A stretch of 9,632 nt of DNA from DATEJJ01 sp039649115 (GTDB taxonomy: Bacteria > Actinomycetota > Actinomycetes > Mycobacteriales > Micromonosporaceae), in assembly GCA_039649115.1 (NCBI GenBank), contig JBBWZQ010000045.1:1-9632 (forward strand). The letters run 5' to 3'. Position 1 is the first letter of the stretch, and every line of letters begins with the position of its first letter. The notes under the pieces were generated by a model. It saw nothing but the letters and a program-made list of their open reading frames with translations, was not told the DNA's origin and did no database searches. Positions 1 through 5,111 of this stretch are shown here, one piece after another. Both the position numbers and the translations under genes were made by a program.

Positions 1-443
1 CGTCGCCGGCCTCGGGGCGCATCCTGTCCGGTGGTATCGACTCGACCGCGTTGTACCCGCCGAAGCGGTTCCTCGGCGCGGCCCGCAACATCGAAAACGG
101 CGGCTCCCTGACCATCATCGCCACCGCCCTGGTGGAGACCGGTTCCACCGGTGACACGGTGATCTTCGAGGAGTTCAAGGGTACGGGCAACGCCGAGCTC
201 AAGCTGGACCGGAAGATCGCCGACCGGCGGGTGTTCCCGGCGATCGACATCGACCCGTCCGGCACGCGCAAGGAGGAGATCCTGCTCGCGTCCGACGAGC
301 TGGGGATCGTGATCAAGCTCCGCAAGGTGCTGCACGCGCTGGACTCCCAGGAAGCCTTGAACCTGCTCCTGGACCGCCTCAAGAAGACCCGCACCAACGT
401 CGAGTTCCTCATGCAGATCGCCCAGACCACCCCCGGAGAGTGA
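1..443 (+). CDS. rho: Transcription termination factor Rho, C-terminal part (5' end outside window)
   Basis: This is the last 146 residues of Rho, the hexameric RNA-dependent ATPase that translocates along untranslated RNA and ends transcription. The reading frame is open from base 3 and stops with TGA at 441-443. Known Rho elements appear in order. The Q-loop segment (ILSGGID, 21-41) contacts RNA in the central channel. It is followed by the conserved ALYPPKRFLGAARNIE stretch. The R-loop FKGTGN (174-191) comes next, and then SGTRKEE (258-278), whose arginine at 267-269 matches the catalytic arginine finger of E. coli Rho (R366). The end TNVEFLMQI is the usual Rho C-terminus. The N-terminal RNA-binding domain and Walker motifs lie upstream of the window. 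A long hairpin starts 10 bases after the stop codon. The identification is essentially certain from the conserved motifs. Confidence 0.98.
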   Translation, partial: SPASGRILSGGIDSTALYPPKRFLGAARNIENGGSLTIIATALVETGSTGDTVIFEEFKGTGNAELKLDRKIADRRVFPAIDIDPSGTRKEEILLASDELGIVIKLRKVLHALDSQEALNLLLDRLKKTRTNVEFLMQIAQTTPGE

Positions 444-453
444 CCCGGGGTCG

Positions 454-508
454 CGACGTGGATCTTGGCGGGAACGGCACCGATGCCAGCCCCGCCAAGA
501 TCTCGTCG
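454..508 (+). terminator. Long hairpin just downstream of rho
   Basis: A perfect 12-bp inverted repeat (461-472 GATCTTGGCGGG with 491-502 CCCGCCAAGATC) is extended by an outer 5-bp arm pair (454-458 with 504-508). Inside the 18-base loop a smaller hairpin (GGCA 476-479 / TGCC 484-487) can form. There is no T-run after the stem, so this would be a tailless actinobacterial-type terminator or an mRNA 3'-end stabiliser for rho. It lies between the rho stop and the best NUDIX start, which argues it is non-coding. Confidence 0.6.
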
Positions 509-523
509 TGGGCGGAGTCTTAC

Positions 524-988
524 ATGGGGCGGTTGCGGGCGGCCGCCGGAAACGATGTGCTGCTGTTCGTCGGCGCGCGGGGGATCGTGCGCGACGGTAC
601 CGGCCGGGTGCTGCTGATCTGCCGGTCCGACAACGGCCACTGGGCGCTGCCCGCCGGCGCGATGGAGCTGGGCGAGTCGATCGCCGAGTGCGCCGCCCGG
701 GAGGTGTTCGAGGAGACCGGGCTGGTGGTGCGCGAGGCCACCCCGTTCGTGCTGTACAGCGGGGCCGCGCACACCGCCACCGACATGTACGGGCATACGT
801 ACCAGCTGCACGTCACCGGATTCCGGGTGGACGCGTACCGCGGCGACCTGCGCCGGCAGACCGACGAGACGACCGACGCGCGGTACTTCCCGCCGGACGC
901 GCTGCCCGAGCCGCTGTCCCCCTCGGTACCGCGGACCCTCGCCGACCTGGCCACCTTCGAGCGCACCGGCCGGCTGGTGCTGGGCTGA
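524..988 (+). CDS. NUDIX hydrolase
   Basis: This is a 154-residue NUDIX-family pyrophosphohydrolase, predicted to be cytosolic, that would cleave a nucleoside diphosphate linked to another moiety. Residues 45-67 match the NUDIX box GX5EX7REUXEEXGU without a mismatch (G45, E51, R59, E60, E63, E64, G66), so the metal-binding catalytic glutamates are present. The preceding RSDNGHWALPAG is typical of the MutT-like branch that takes sugar- or base-linked nucleotides. The substrate cannot be predicted. I chose ATG 524 because GGAG at 514-517 lies 6 bases upstream. The frame is open further back to GTG 458 and GTG 440 (the latter overlapping the rho stop as GTGA). Those longer starts would run through the hairpin at 454-508, although the WAESY residues just before M524 look family-like. 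The gene is convergent with the kinase gene, 15 bp away. Confidence 0.9.
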   Translation: MGRLRAAAGNDVLLFVGARGIVRDGTGRVLLICRSDNGHWALPAGAMELGESIAECAAREVFEETGLVVREATPFVLYSGAAHTATDMYGHTYQLHVTGFRVDAYRGDLRRQTDETTDARYFPPDALPEPLSPSVPRTLADLATFERTGRLVLG

Positions 989-1003
989 CCGTGAGCCCCC
1001 AGC
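979..1003. terminator. Candidate bidirectional terminator between convergent genes
   Basis: GCTGGGCT (979-986) can pair with AGCCCCCAGC (994-1003) around a 7-base loop, with two unpaired C residues. It straddles the stop codon of the NUDIX gene and ends just before the stop of the opposing kinase gene, where a shared terminator would be expected. There is no T-tract, so the support is structural and positional only. Confidence 0.35.
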
Positions 1004-1411
1004 TCAGCGTGGCCGCAGGTAGCGGCGCCACATGGCCCGGATGACCTCCTCGCCGACCGGTACCGGCCGGGCCGCGTCCCGTGCCACGCACTCCGCCACG
1101 TCGACGTCCGTGAAGTCCCGCACCACGACCTCGGCGCCCGCCGCGCGGGCCACCGCGGTCAGCACGCGGACGTGCGTACCGTTCAGGTTGGTGTTGTCCG
1201 ATATCACGTTCAGCCCGGCCCTGAGCAGCGCGTCGACCAGCGTGTGCTCGGCGATGCTCACCTGCCGCTCGGCCCAGCCCAGGCCGAGCATCCCGCCGTG
1301 CAGCATGGCCCGCAGATCGTCGCGGCTGACCCGGACGTGCCCCGGCTGCGCCCGGGCCCACGTGGTCTTGCCGGAGCCGGGCAGGCCCCGGACGATCGTG
1401 AGCGTGGACAT
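1004..1411 (-). CDS. Small P-loop kinase resembling the kinase domain of T4 polynucleotide kinase
   Basis: This is a 135-residue stand-alone P-loop NTPase. Residues 9-17 are GLPGSGKTT (Walker A, K15), followed by W18-A-R as in T4 Pnk. SRDDLR (29-34) corresponds to the NRDDYR segment of T4 Pnk, where the Asp acts as base and the Arg binds the phosphate. ISDNTNLN (70-77) matches the T4 ISDTNLN strand. RDAARPVPVGEEVIRAM (111-127) matches its arginine-bearing lid. The family transfers the gamma-phosphate of ATP to a 5'-hydroxyl of nucleic acid or a related small substrate. Here no phosphatase or ligase domain is attached, so the substrate is open. ATG 1411 is preceded by an in-frame GTG at 1414, and neither has a good ribosome site. 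The gene is divergent from rpmE and convergent with the NUDIX gene. Confidence 0.85.
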   Translation of the reverse strand: MSTLTIVRGLPGSGKTTWARAQPGHVRVSRDDLRAMLHGGMLGLGWAERQVSIAEHTLVDALLRAGLNVISDNTNLNGTHVRVLTAVARAAGAEVVVRDFTDVDVAECVARDAARPVPVGEEVIRAMWRRYLRPR

Positions 1412-1480
1412 CACACGGGATCCGGGTCGGTCCTGATCGTCAGCGGGCCCGCCCGGGGAATAGCCGCCCGGGGGCTCGCG

Positions 1481-1509
1481 TTAAGCCAGCGTTCCACGCA
1501 TGGCACACT
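1481..1509 (+). promoter_or_regulatory. Possible rpmE promoter
   Basis: TTAAGC (1481-1486) and CACACT (1504-1509) are 17 bases apart and would start transcription near 1516, giving an 80-base leader before rpmE. Both hexamers are only partial matches to the housekeeping sigma consensus. The main support is position: this is the only AT-richer patch in the 181-bp divergent gap 1415-1595. Confidence 0.3.
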
Positions 1510-1520
1510 AGTCAAGCAAC

Positions 1521-1576
1521 TCTGGTTCCGGTTCACGCCAGACAGGGCCGAAGGCCCGGCGACCCGGCGACCGCCG
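1521..1576 (+). promoter_or_regulatory. Structured 5' leader of rpmE (possible L31 autoregulatory leader)
   Basis: Three consecutive small stems can form between the putative promoter and the ribosome site: TCTGG/CCAGA (1521-1525 with 1538-1542), GGGCC-GAA-GGCCC (1545-1557), and CGGC-GACC-GCCG (1565-1576). The ribosome site GAGAGGA follows at 1579-1585. Ribosomal-protein leaders upstream of L31 genes have been described in actinobacteria. Whether this sequence matches that RNA family is not checked. Confidence 0.35.
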
Positions 1577-1595
1577 AAGAGAGGACCCGCGAGGC

Positions 1596-1829
1596 ATGAA
1601 GCCCGACATCCACCCGCAGTACGTGCAGACCGAGGTCAGCTGCGCCTGCGGCAACACGTTCACCACCCACAGCACCGCCAAGAACGGCGTGATCCACGTC
1701 GAGACCTGCAGCGCCTGCCACCCGTTCTACACCGGCAAGCAGCGCGTGCTCGACACCGCCGGCCGGGTGGCGAAGTTCCAGCAGAAGTACGCGAAGGCGG
1801 CGGCCAAGAAGGCTGCCAAGAAGGCTTAG
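1596..1829 (+). CDS. rpmE: 50S ribosomal protein L31, zinc-binding type
   Basis: This is a 77-residue L31 of the bacterial large ribosomal subunit, which lies at the central protuberance and bridges to the 30S head. It starts with the typical MKPDIHPQYV and carries the four zinc ligands of the C+ form: C16 and C18 (CxC) and C38 and C41 (CxxC). The signature CHPFYTGKQRVLDTAGRVAKF follows. The start has a good ribosome site (GAGAGGA 1579-1585, 10 bases upstream). Having the cysteines marks it as the zinc-replete paralogue rather than the Zur-repressed C- form. Residues 66-77 form a lysine/alanine tail (AKAAAKKAAKKA) encoded partly by a perfect 12-bp tandem repeat. It lies upstream of prfA in the usual actinobacterial rho-rpmE-prfA order and is separated from prfA by a strong hairpin. 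Confidence 0.97.
   Translation: MKPDIHPQYVQTEVSCACGNTFTTHSTAKNGVIHVETCSACHPFYTGKQRVLDTAGRVAKFQQKYAKAAAKKAAKKA
1803..1826 (+). repeat. 12-bp perfect tandem repeat at the end of rpmE
   Basis: GCCAAGAAGGCT occurs twice head to tail, at 1803-1814 and 1815-1826, immediately before the TAG stop. Each copy encodes AKKA, giving a short basic tail like those of histone H1-type proteins. Confidence 0.9.
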
Positions 1830-1837
1830 CGATCTTC

Positions 1838-1876
1838 ACGGCGCCCGTTTCCCGCGTCCGCGGGGGCGGGCGCCGT
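1838..1876 (+). terminator. Strong hairpin between rpmE and prfA
   Basis: ACGGCGCCCG (1838-1847) pairs perfectly with CGGGCGCCGT (1867-1876). Inside it, CCCGCG (1851-1856) and CGCGGG (1859-1864) make a second stem, so nearly the whole spacer folds. There is no T-tail. It may partly end rpmE transcription or protect the rpmE mRNA, letting abundant L31 and scarce release factor be made at different levels. The hairpin ends 8 bases before the prfA ribosome site. Confidence 0.55.
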
Positions 1877-1896
1877 TGGCATGTGAGGACATGGCG

Positions 1897-2985
1897 ATGA
1901 CGACGGACCGCTTGACCGCCCTGCTCGACGAGTACGCCGAGCTCGAGCGGCGCCTGGCCGACCCCGCGATCCATGCCGACCAGAACGCGGCGCGCCGGGT
2001 GGGCCGCCGCTTCGCCGAGCTGACCCCGATCCACAAGGCCGCGACCGAGCTGGGCCAGCTGCGCGTGGACATCGTCGCCGCGCGGGAGCTGGCGGCCGAG
2101 GACCCGGGCTTCGCCGATGAGGTATCGGCACTGGAGGCGTCCCTGCCCGCCCTGGAGGAGCGCCTCGCCGAGCTGCTCATCCCGCGCGACCCGCACGACG
2201 CCAAGGACGTGATCCTGGAGATCAAGGCCGGTGAGGGCGGCGAGGAGTCGGCGCTGTTCGCGGGCGACCTGCTGCGGATGTACCTGCGGTACGCCGAGCG
2301 GCACGGCTGGGGGACCGAGGTGCTCGACGCGCAGGAGTCGGACCTGGGCGGCTTCAAGGACGTCGCGGTCGCCGTGAAGACCCGCGGAGCGCCGGACGCC
2401 GGGTACGGGGTGTGGTCGCGGCTGAAGTGGGAGGGCGGGGTGCACCGCGTGCAGCGGGTACCGACGACCGAGTCGCAGGGGCGCATCCACACCAGCGCGG
2501 CCGGGGTACTGGTGACGCCGGAGGCGGAGGAGGCGGAGGTCACGGTCGAGGAGAAGGACCTTCGCGTCGACGTCTTCCGCTCCAGCGGCCCGGGCGGGCA
2601 GAGCGTGAACACCACCGACTCCGCGGTACGCATCACGCACCTGCCCACCGGGATCGTGGTCTCCTGCCAGAACGAGCGCTCGCAACTGCAGAACAAGGAC
2701 CGGGCGATGCGGATGCTGCGCGCCAAGCTGGCCCAACTGGCGCTCGACACGGCCGCCGCGGCGGCGTCGGACGCGCGGCGCGCGCAGGTGCGCACGGTGG
2801 ACCGCTCCGAGCGCATCCGCACGTACAACTACCCGCAGAACCGGATCAGCGACCACCGCATCGGCTACACGGCTTACAACCTCGATCTCGTCCTGGCGGG
2901 TGAGCTCGACCCCGTGCTGGACGCGCTGACCGAGGCCGACCGCCGCTCCCGCCTGGCTGGGGAAGCGGAACTGAGCCGCCGCTGA
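1897..2985 (+). CDS. prfA: Peptide chain release factor 1
   Basis: This is a 362-residue class I release factor that reads UAA and UAG in the ribosomal A site and triggers hydrolysis of peptidyl-tRNA. The anticodon-like tripeptide is PTT at residues 189-191 (PxT, the RF1 form rather than the SPF of RF2), in RVPTTESQGRIHTSA. The catalytic GGQ is at 233-235 (SSGPGGQSVNTTDSAVR). Both fall at almost the same residue numbers as in the 360-residue E. coli protein. I chose ATG 1897 because GAGGA (1885-1889) is 7 bases upstream. ATG 1891 is only one base from that site, and TTG 1876 lies within the upstream hairpin. prmC, the methyltransferase that modifies the GGQ glutamine and often follows prfA, is not next. 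A response regulator gene starts 27 bp downstream. Confidence 0.97.
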   Translation: MTTDRLTALLDEYAELERRLADPAIHADQNAARRVGRRFAELTPIHKAATELGQLRVDIVAARELAAEDPGFADEVSALEASLPALEERLAELLIPRDPHDAKDVILEIKAGEGGEESALFAGDLLRMYLRYAERHGWGTEVLDAQESDLGGFKDVAVAVKTRGAPDAGYGVWSRLKWEGGVHRVQRVPTTESQGRIHTSAAGVLVTPEAEEAEVTVEEKDLRVDVFRSSGPGGQSVNTTDSAVRITHLPTGIVVSCQNERSQLQNKDRAMRMLRAKLAQLALDTAAAAASDARRAQVRTVDRSERIRTYNYPQNRISDHRIGYTAYNLDLVLAGELDPVLDALTEADRRSRLAGEAELSRR

Positions 2986-2999
2986 TCTCCGCCCGGGAC

Positions 3000-3005
3000 T
3001 ACCCT
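3000..3005 (+). promoter_or_regulatory. Possible -10 element for a leaderless response-regulator mRNA
   Basis: TACCCT (TAnnnT) ends 7 bases before ATG 3013, the spacing expected if transcription starts at the start codon itself. There is no convincing -35 hexamer. The only ribosome-site-like bases (AGGG 3007-3010) are 2 bases from the ATG, too close to work well, which fits a leaderless start. Confidence 0.35.
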
Positions 3006-3012
3006 CAGGGCC

Positions 3013-3696
3013 ATGAGCGAGCGGGTACTCGTCGTCGACGACGAGCCGTCGGTACGGCAGGCGCTGGGCGATGCGCTGCGGTTCTCCGGGTACGACGTGG
3101 TGGTGGCCAACGACGGCGCCGCCGCGATCGCGGCCCTGCGCGCCGCGCCGATGGACGCGCTCATCCTCGACCTGATGATGCCCAGGCTGGGTGGTCTGCA
3201 GGTGTGCCAGCGGCTGCGCGCCGAGGGCGACCGGGTGCCCATCCTGGTGCTGACCGCGCGGGACGCCGTGGGCGACCGGGTCGCCGGGCTGGATGCCGGC
3301 GCCGACGACTACCTGGTCAAGCCGTTCGCCCTGGACGAGTTGCTGGCCCGGCTGCGGGCGCTGCTGCGCCGGGCGCGGCCGGAGTCCACAGGGGACGAGC
3401 TGGCCTATGTCGACCTCCGGCTGCAGCAGGACGCGCGGCGGGCATACCGGGGCGCGCGCGTCATCGACCTGACCCGCACCGAGTTCGCGTTGCTGGAGCT
3501 GTTCCTGCGCAACTCGGGCCAGGTGCTGTCCCGCGAGGTCATCTCCGACCGCATCTGGGGATACGAGCTGAGTCCCGCCTCCAACTCGCTGGAGGTGTTC
3601 ATCAAGGTGCTGCGCCGCAAGACCGAGGCGGGTGGCGAGCGGCGGCTGCTGCAGACCGTGCGGGGCTTCGGGTACGCGCTGCGGGTCGACCCGTGA
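3013..3696 (+). CDS. OmpR/PhoB-family response regulator (MprA-like)
   Basis: This is a 227-residue two-component transcription factor. The receiver domain (about 3-120) has the acidic pocket D9-D10, the phosphoacceptor D53 (ILDLMMPRLGG), T81 (VLTARD) and K103 (DDYLVKPF), all in the right places. The C-terminal winged-helix domain (about 130-225) contains LTRTEFALLELFLRN, the recognition-helix region SNSLEVFIKVLRRKTEAGG and RRLLQTVRGFGYAL. It most resembles the MprA/MprB-type regulators of actinobacteria. Such proteins dimerise on direct repeats spaced 10-11 bp. A repeat of that spacing (CTTCA, 5071 and 5082) lies upstream of the adaptor gene, a natural target. The stop overlaps the kinase start as GTGA, so the two are probably translationally coupled. 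It starts 27 bp after prfA. Confidence 0.95.
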   Translation: MSERVLVVDDEPSVRQALGDALRFSGYDVVVANDGAAAIAALRAAPMDALILDLMMPRLGGLQVCQRLRAEGDRVPILVLTARDAVGDRVAGLDAGADDYLVKPFALDELLARLRALLRRARPESTGDELAYVDLRLQQDARRAYRGARVIDLTRTEFALLELFLRNSGQVLSREVISDRIWGYELSPASNSLEVFIKVLRRKTEAGGERRLLQTVRGFGYALRVDP

Positions 3697-5066
3697 CGTG
3701 GTTCGGCAGGCTCGGACTGCGCTGGCGGCTGGGGCTCGCCGGTACCGCCGCGGTGGCCGTGGTGGTCGCCGTGGTGGCGGCGCTCGGGTACGTCGCGGTG
3801 CGCCGGGACCTCGTGTCCGATGTGGACAAGCAGCTGCGCGCCGGGTACGGGGCGAGCCAGCGGTTCGCGCTGCGCCGGGGCGGCGAAGGCGGTGCGGGGC
3901 CCGGGATGCTGGCGCGCGGCGGCCTGCTCGTGCAGTTCGTGGACGCAGACGGCACCGTGACCAACCCGCCGGTGGAGGGCGCCACCCTCCCGGTCGGTAC
4001 CCGCACGCGGGCGGTGGCCGCCGGTGGCGCCGACGCCTTTCTGTCCGATGTGGACGTCGCCGGGGTGCACTTGCGGTTGTTCACCGCGCCGGCCGCCGCG
4101 GGTGGCGCGATCCAGCTGGCCCTGCCGATGACGTCGGTCGACGGCGAGCTGAACCGGCTGGAGGCGATGCTGGTCTGGGTCGGGCTGGCCGGACTGGTGG
4201 TCGCCGCGGGGCTCAGCTGGCTGGTCGGGCGCGCCGTGCTGGGTCCGGTCAGCCGGATCACCCTCGTCTCCGAGCGCGTATCCTCCACAATGGACCTGAC
4301 GCAGCGGATGGAGGCGGCCGGGCCCGATGAGCTGCGCCGGCTGGCACACAGCTTCAACGCGATGCTCGACGCGGTGGGCGAAGCCGTCGACGCGCAACGG
4401 CAACTGGTCGCGGACGCGTCGCACGAGCTGCGTACCCCGCTGACCTCCCTGCGCACCAACGTGGAGCTGCTCTCGCGCGCGGAGCGCATGCCCGCCGCCG
4501 ACCGCGGCCGGCTGGTGGCCCGCATCGACGCCGGCCTCGCGGAGCTGGGCGGCCTGGTCAACGACATCGTCGATCTCGCCCGTGGCGAGGAGGCCGCCGA
4601 CCTGGTGACCTACCTGAACCTCGACGCGCTGGTGCGCGAGGCGGTGCGGCGGGCCGGTGAGCACTGGCCGGCGGTCGCCTTCCACGCCGACCTCGACGGG
4701 GTGCTCATCCGGGGCGTCGCCGACCGGGTGGCGCGCGCCGCCGCCAACCTGCTGGACAACGCGGCCAAGTTCTCGCCGGACGAGGGTGGGGTGCAGGTGT
4801 CGCTGCGGGGCACCGGCGACGGCGCGCTGCTGGCCGTGCGCGACCACGGCCCGGGCGTGACCGGCGCCGACCTCGATCGGGTGTTCGACCGCTTCTACCG
4901 CGCGCCGGACGCCCGGCGGGTACCCGGCGCCGGGCTGGGCCTGGCGATCGTCGGCCAGGTGGCGCGCAGCCACGGCGGCTGGGCCAGGCTGGAGCCGGCC
5001 GAGGGCGGCGGCACCCGGGCCCTGCTCTGGCTGCCGGCCGCCCCGCGCACGGCGCTCGCGCGCTGA
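3693..5066 (+). CDS. Sensor histidine kinase, membrane-bound (MprB/EnvZ type)
   Basis: This is a 457-residue partner of the preceding regulator. The GTG start overlaps the regulator stop by 4 bp. The layout is a short basic N-terminus, TM1 at about 14-36, an extracytoplasmic sensor region at about 37-158 with no domain I recognise, TM2 at about 159-180, and a HAMP linker (VLGPVSRITLVSERVSS onward, ending near SFNAMLDAVGEAV). The HisKA domain follows with H244 in DASHELRTPLTSLR. The HATPase domain has the N-box NLLDNAAKF (N356), the G1 box DHGPG (384-388), the F-box VFDRFYRAPDARR and the G2 box GAGLGLAIV (from 412). All catalytic elements are intact, so it should autophosphorylate and pass phosphate to D53 of the regulator. 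The signal is unknown. The frame is open back to about 3204, but that upstream part is the shadow of the regulator gene. Confidence 0.95.
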   Translation: MTWFGRLGLRWRLGLAGTAAVAVVVAVVAALGYVAVRRDLVSDVDKQLRAGYGASQRFALRRGGEGGAGPGMLARGGLLVQFVDADGTVTNPPVEGATLPVGTRTRAVAAGGADAFLSDVDVAGVHLRLFTAPAAAGGAIQLALPMTSVDGELNRLEAMLVWVGLAGLVVAAGLSWLVGRAVLGPVSRITLVSERVSSTMDLTQRMEAAGPDELRRLAHSFNAMLDAVGEAVDAQRQLVADASHELRTPLTSLRTNVELLSRAERMPAADRGRLVARIDAGLAELGGLVNDIVDLARGEEAADLVTYLNLDALVREAVRRAGEHWPAVAFHADLDGVLIRGVADRVARAAANLLDNAAKFSPDEGGVQVSLRGTGDGALLAVRDHGPGVTGADLDRVFDRFYRAPDARRVPGAGLGLAIVGQVARSHGGWARLEPAEGGGTRALLWLPAAPRTALAR

Positions 5067-5089
5067 GGGGCTTCAGCTTCTCTTCATTT
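5062..5089 (+). terminator. Candidate intrinsic terminator at the end of the kinase gene
   Basis: GCTGA (5062-5066) pairs with TCAGC (5073-5077), with a possible extra G-T pair closing the tetraloop GGGC. The stem is followed by a T-rich tail (8 of 12 bases at 5078-5089 are T), which is striking in such GC-rich DNA. The stem includes the kinase stop codon. It is short, so it may act only as an attenuator that lowers read-through into the transporter genes. Confidence 0.45.
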
Positions 5090-5103
5090 GTCCGGGCTAC
5101 AAA
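5071..5103 (+). promoter_or_regulatory. Candidate response-regulator box and -10 upstream of the adaptor gene
   Basis: CTTCA occurs at 5071-5075 and 5082-5086, an 11-bp direct repeat as expected for an OmpR-family dimer. TACAAA (5098-5103) could be a -10 element ending 8 bases before ATG 5112. The bases where a -35 would sit (around 5075-5080) do not match the consensus, consistent with an activator-dependent promoter. The repeat overlaps the candidate terminator, so one of the two readings may be incidental. Confidence 0.35.
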
Positions 5104-5111
5104 CCCGTCCC

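Noticed and set aside
440..523. Longer NUDIX protein from GTG 440 or GTG 458
   Set aside because: Neither has a properly spaced ribosome site, and the extension passes through a long perfect hairpin; ATG 524 has GGAG 6 bases upstream. It is not excluded, since WAESY looks family-like.
1415..1480. C/G-run repeats (GCCCGGGG twice) near the start of the kinase gene as an operator
   Set aside because: Short GC runs are expected by composition here, and no symmetric or regulator-like arrangement was found.
1876..1896. prfA start at TTG 1876 or ATG 1891
   Set aside because: TTG 1876 lies in the hairpin arm and ATG 1891 is one base from the GAGGA; ATG 1897 has the right spacing.
1660..2856. Long minus-strand open frame opposite rpmE and prfA
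   Set aside because: It runs antisense to two unmistakable genes and has shadow-type composition.
3204..3692. Upstream in-frame extension of the histidine kinase (open from about 3204)
   Set aside because: It overlaps the regulator gene in another frame and encodes Arg/Ala/Gly-rich shadow sequence. The GTG at 3693 gives a normal kinase N-terminus with the usual 4-bp overlap.
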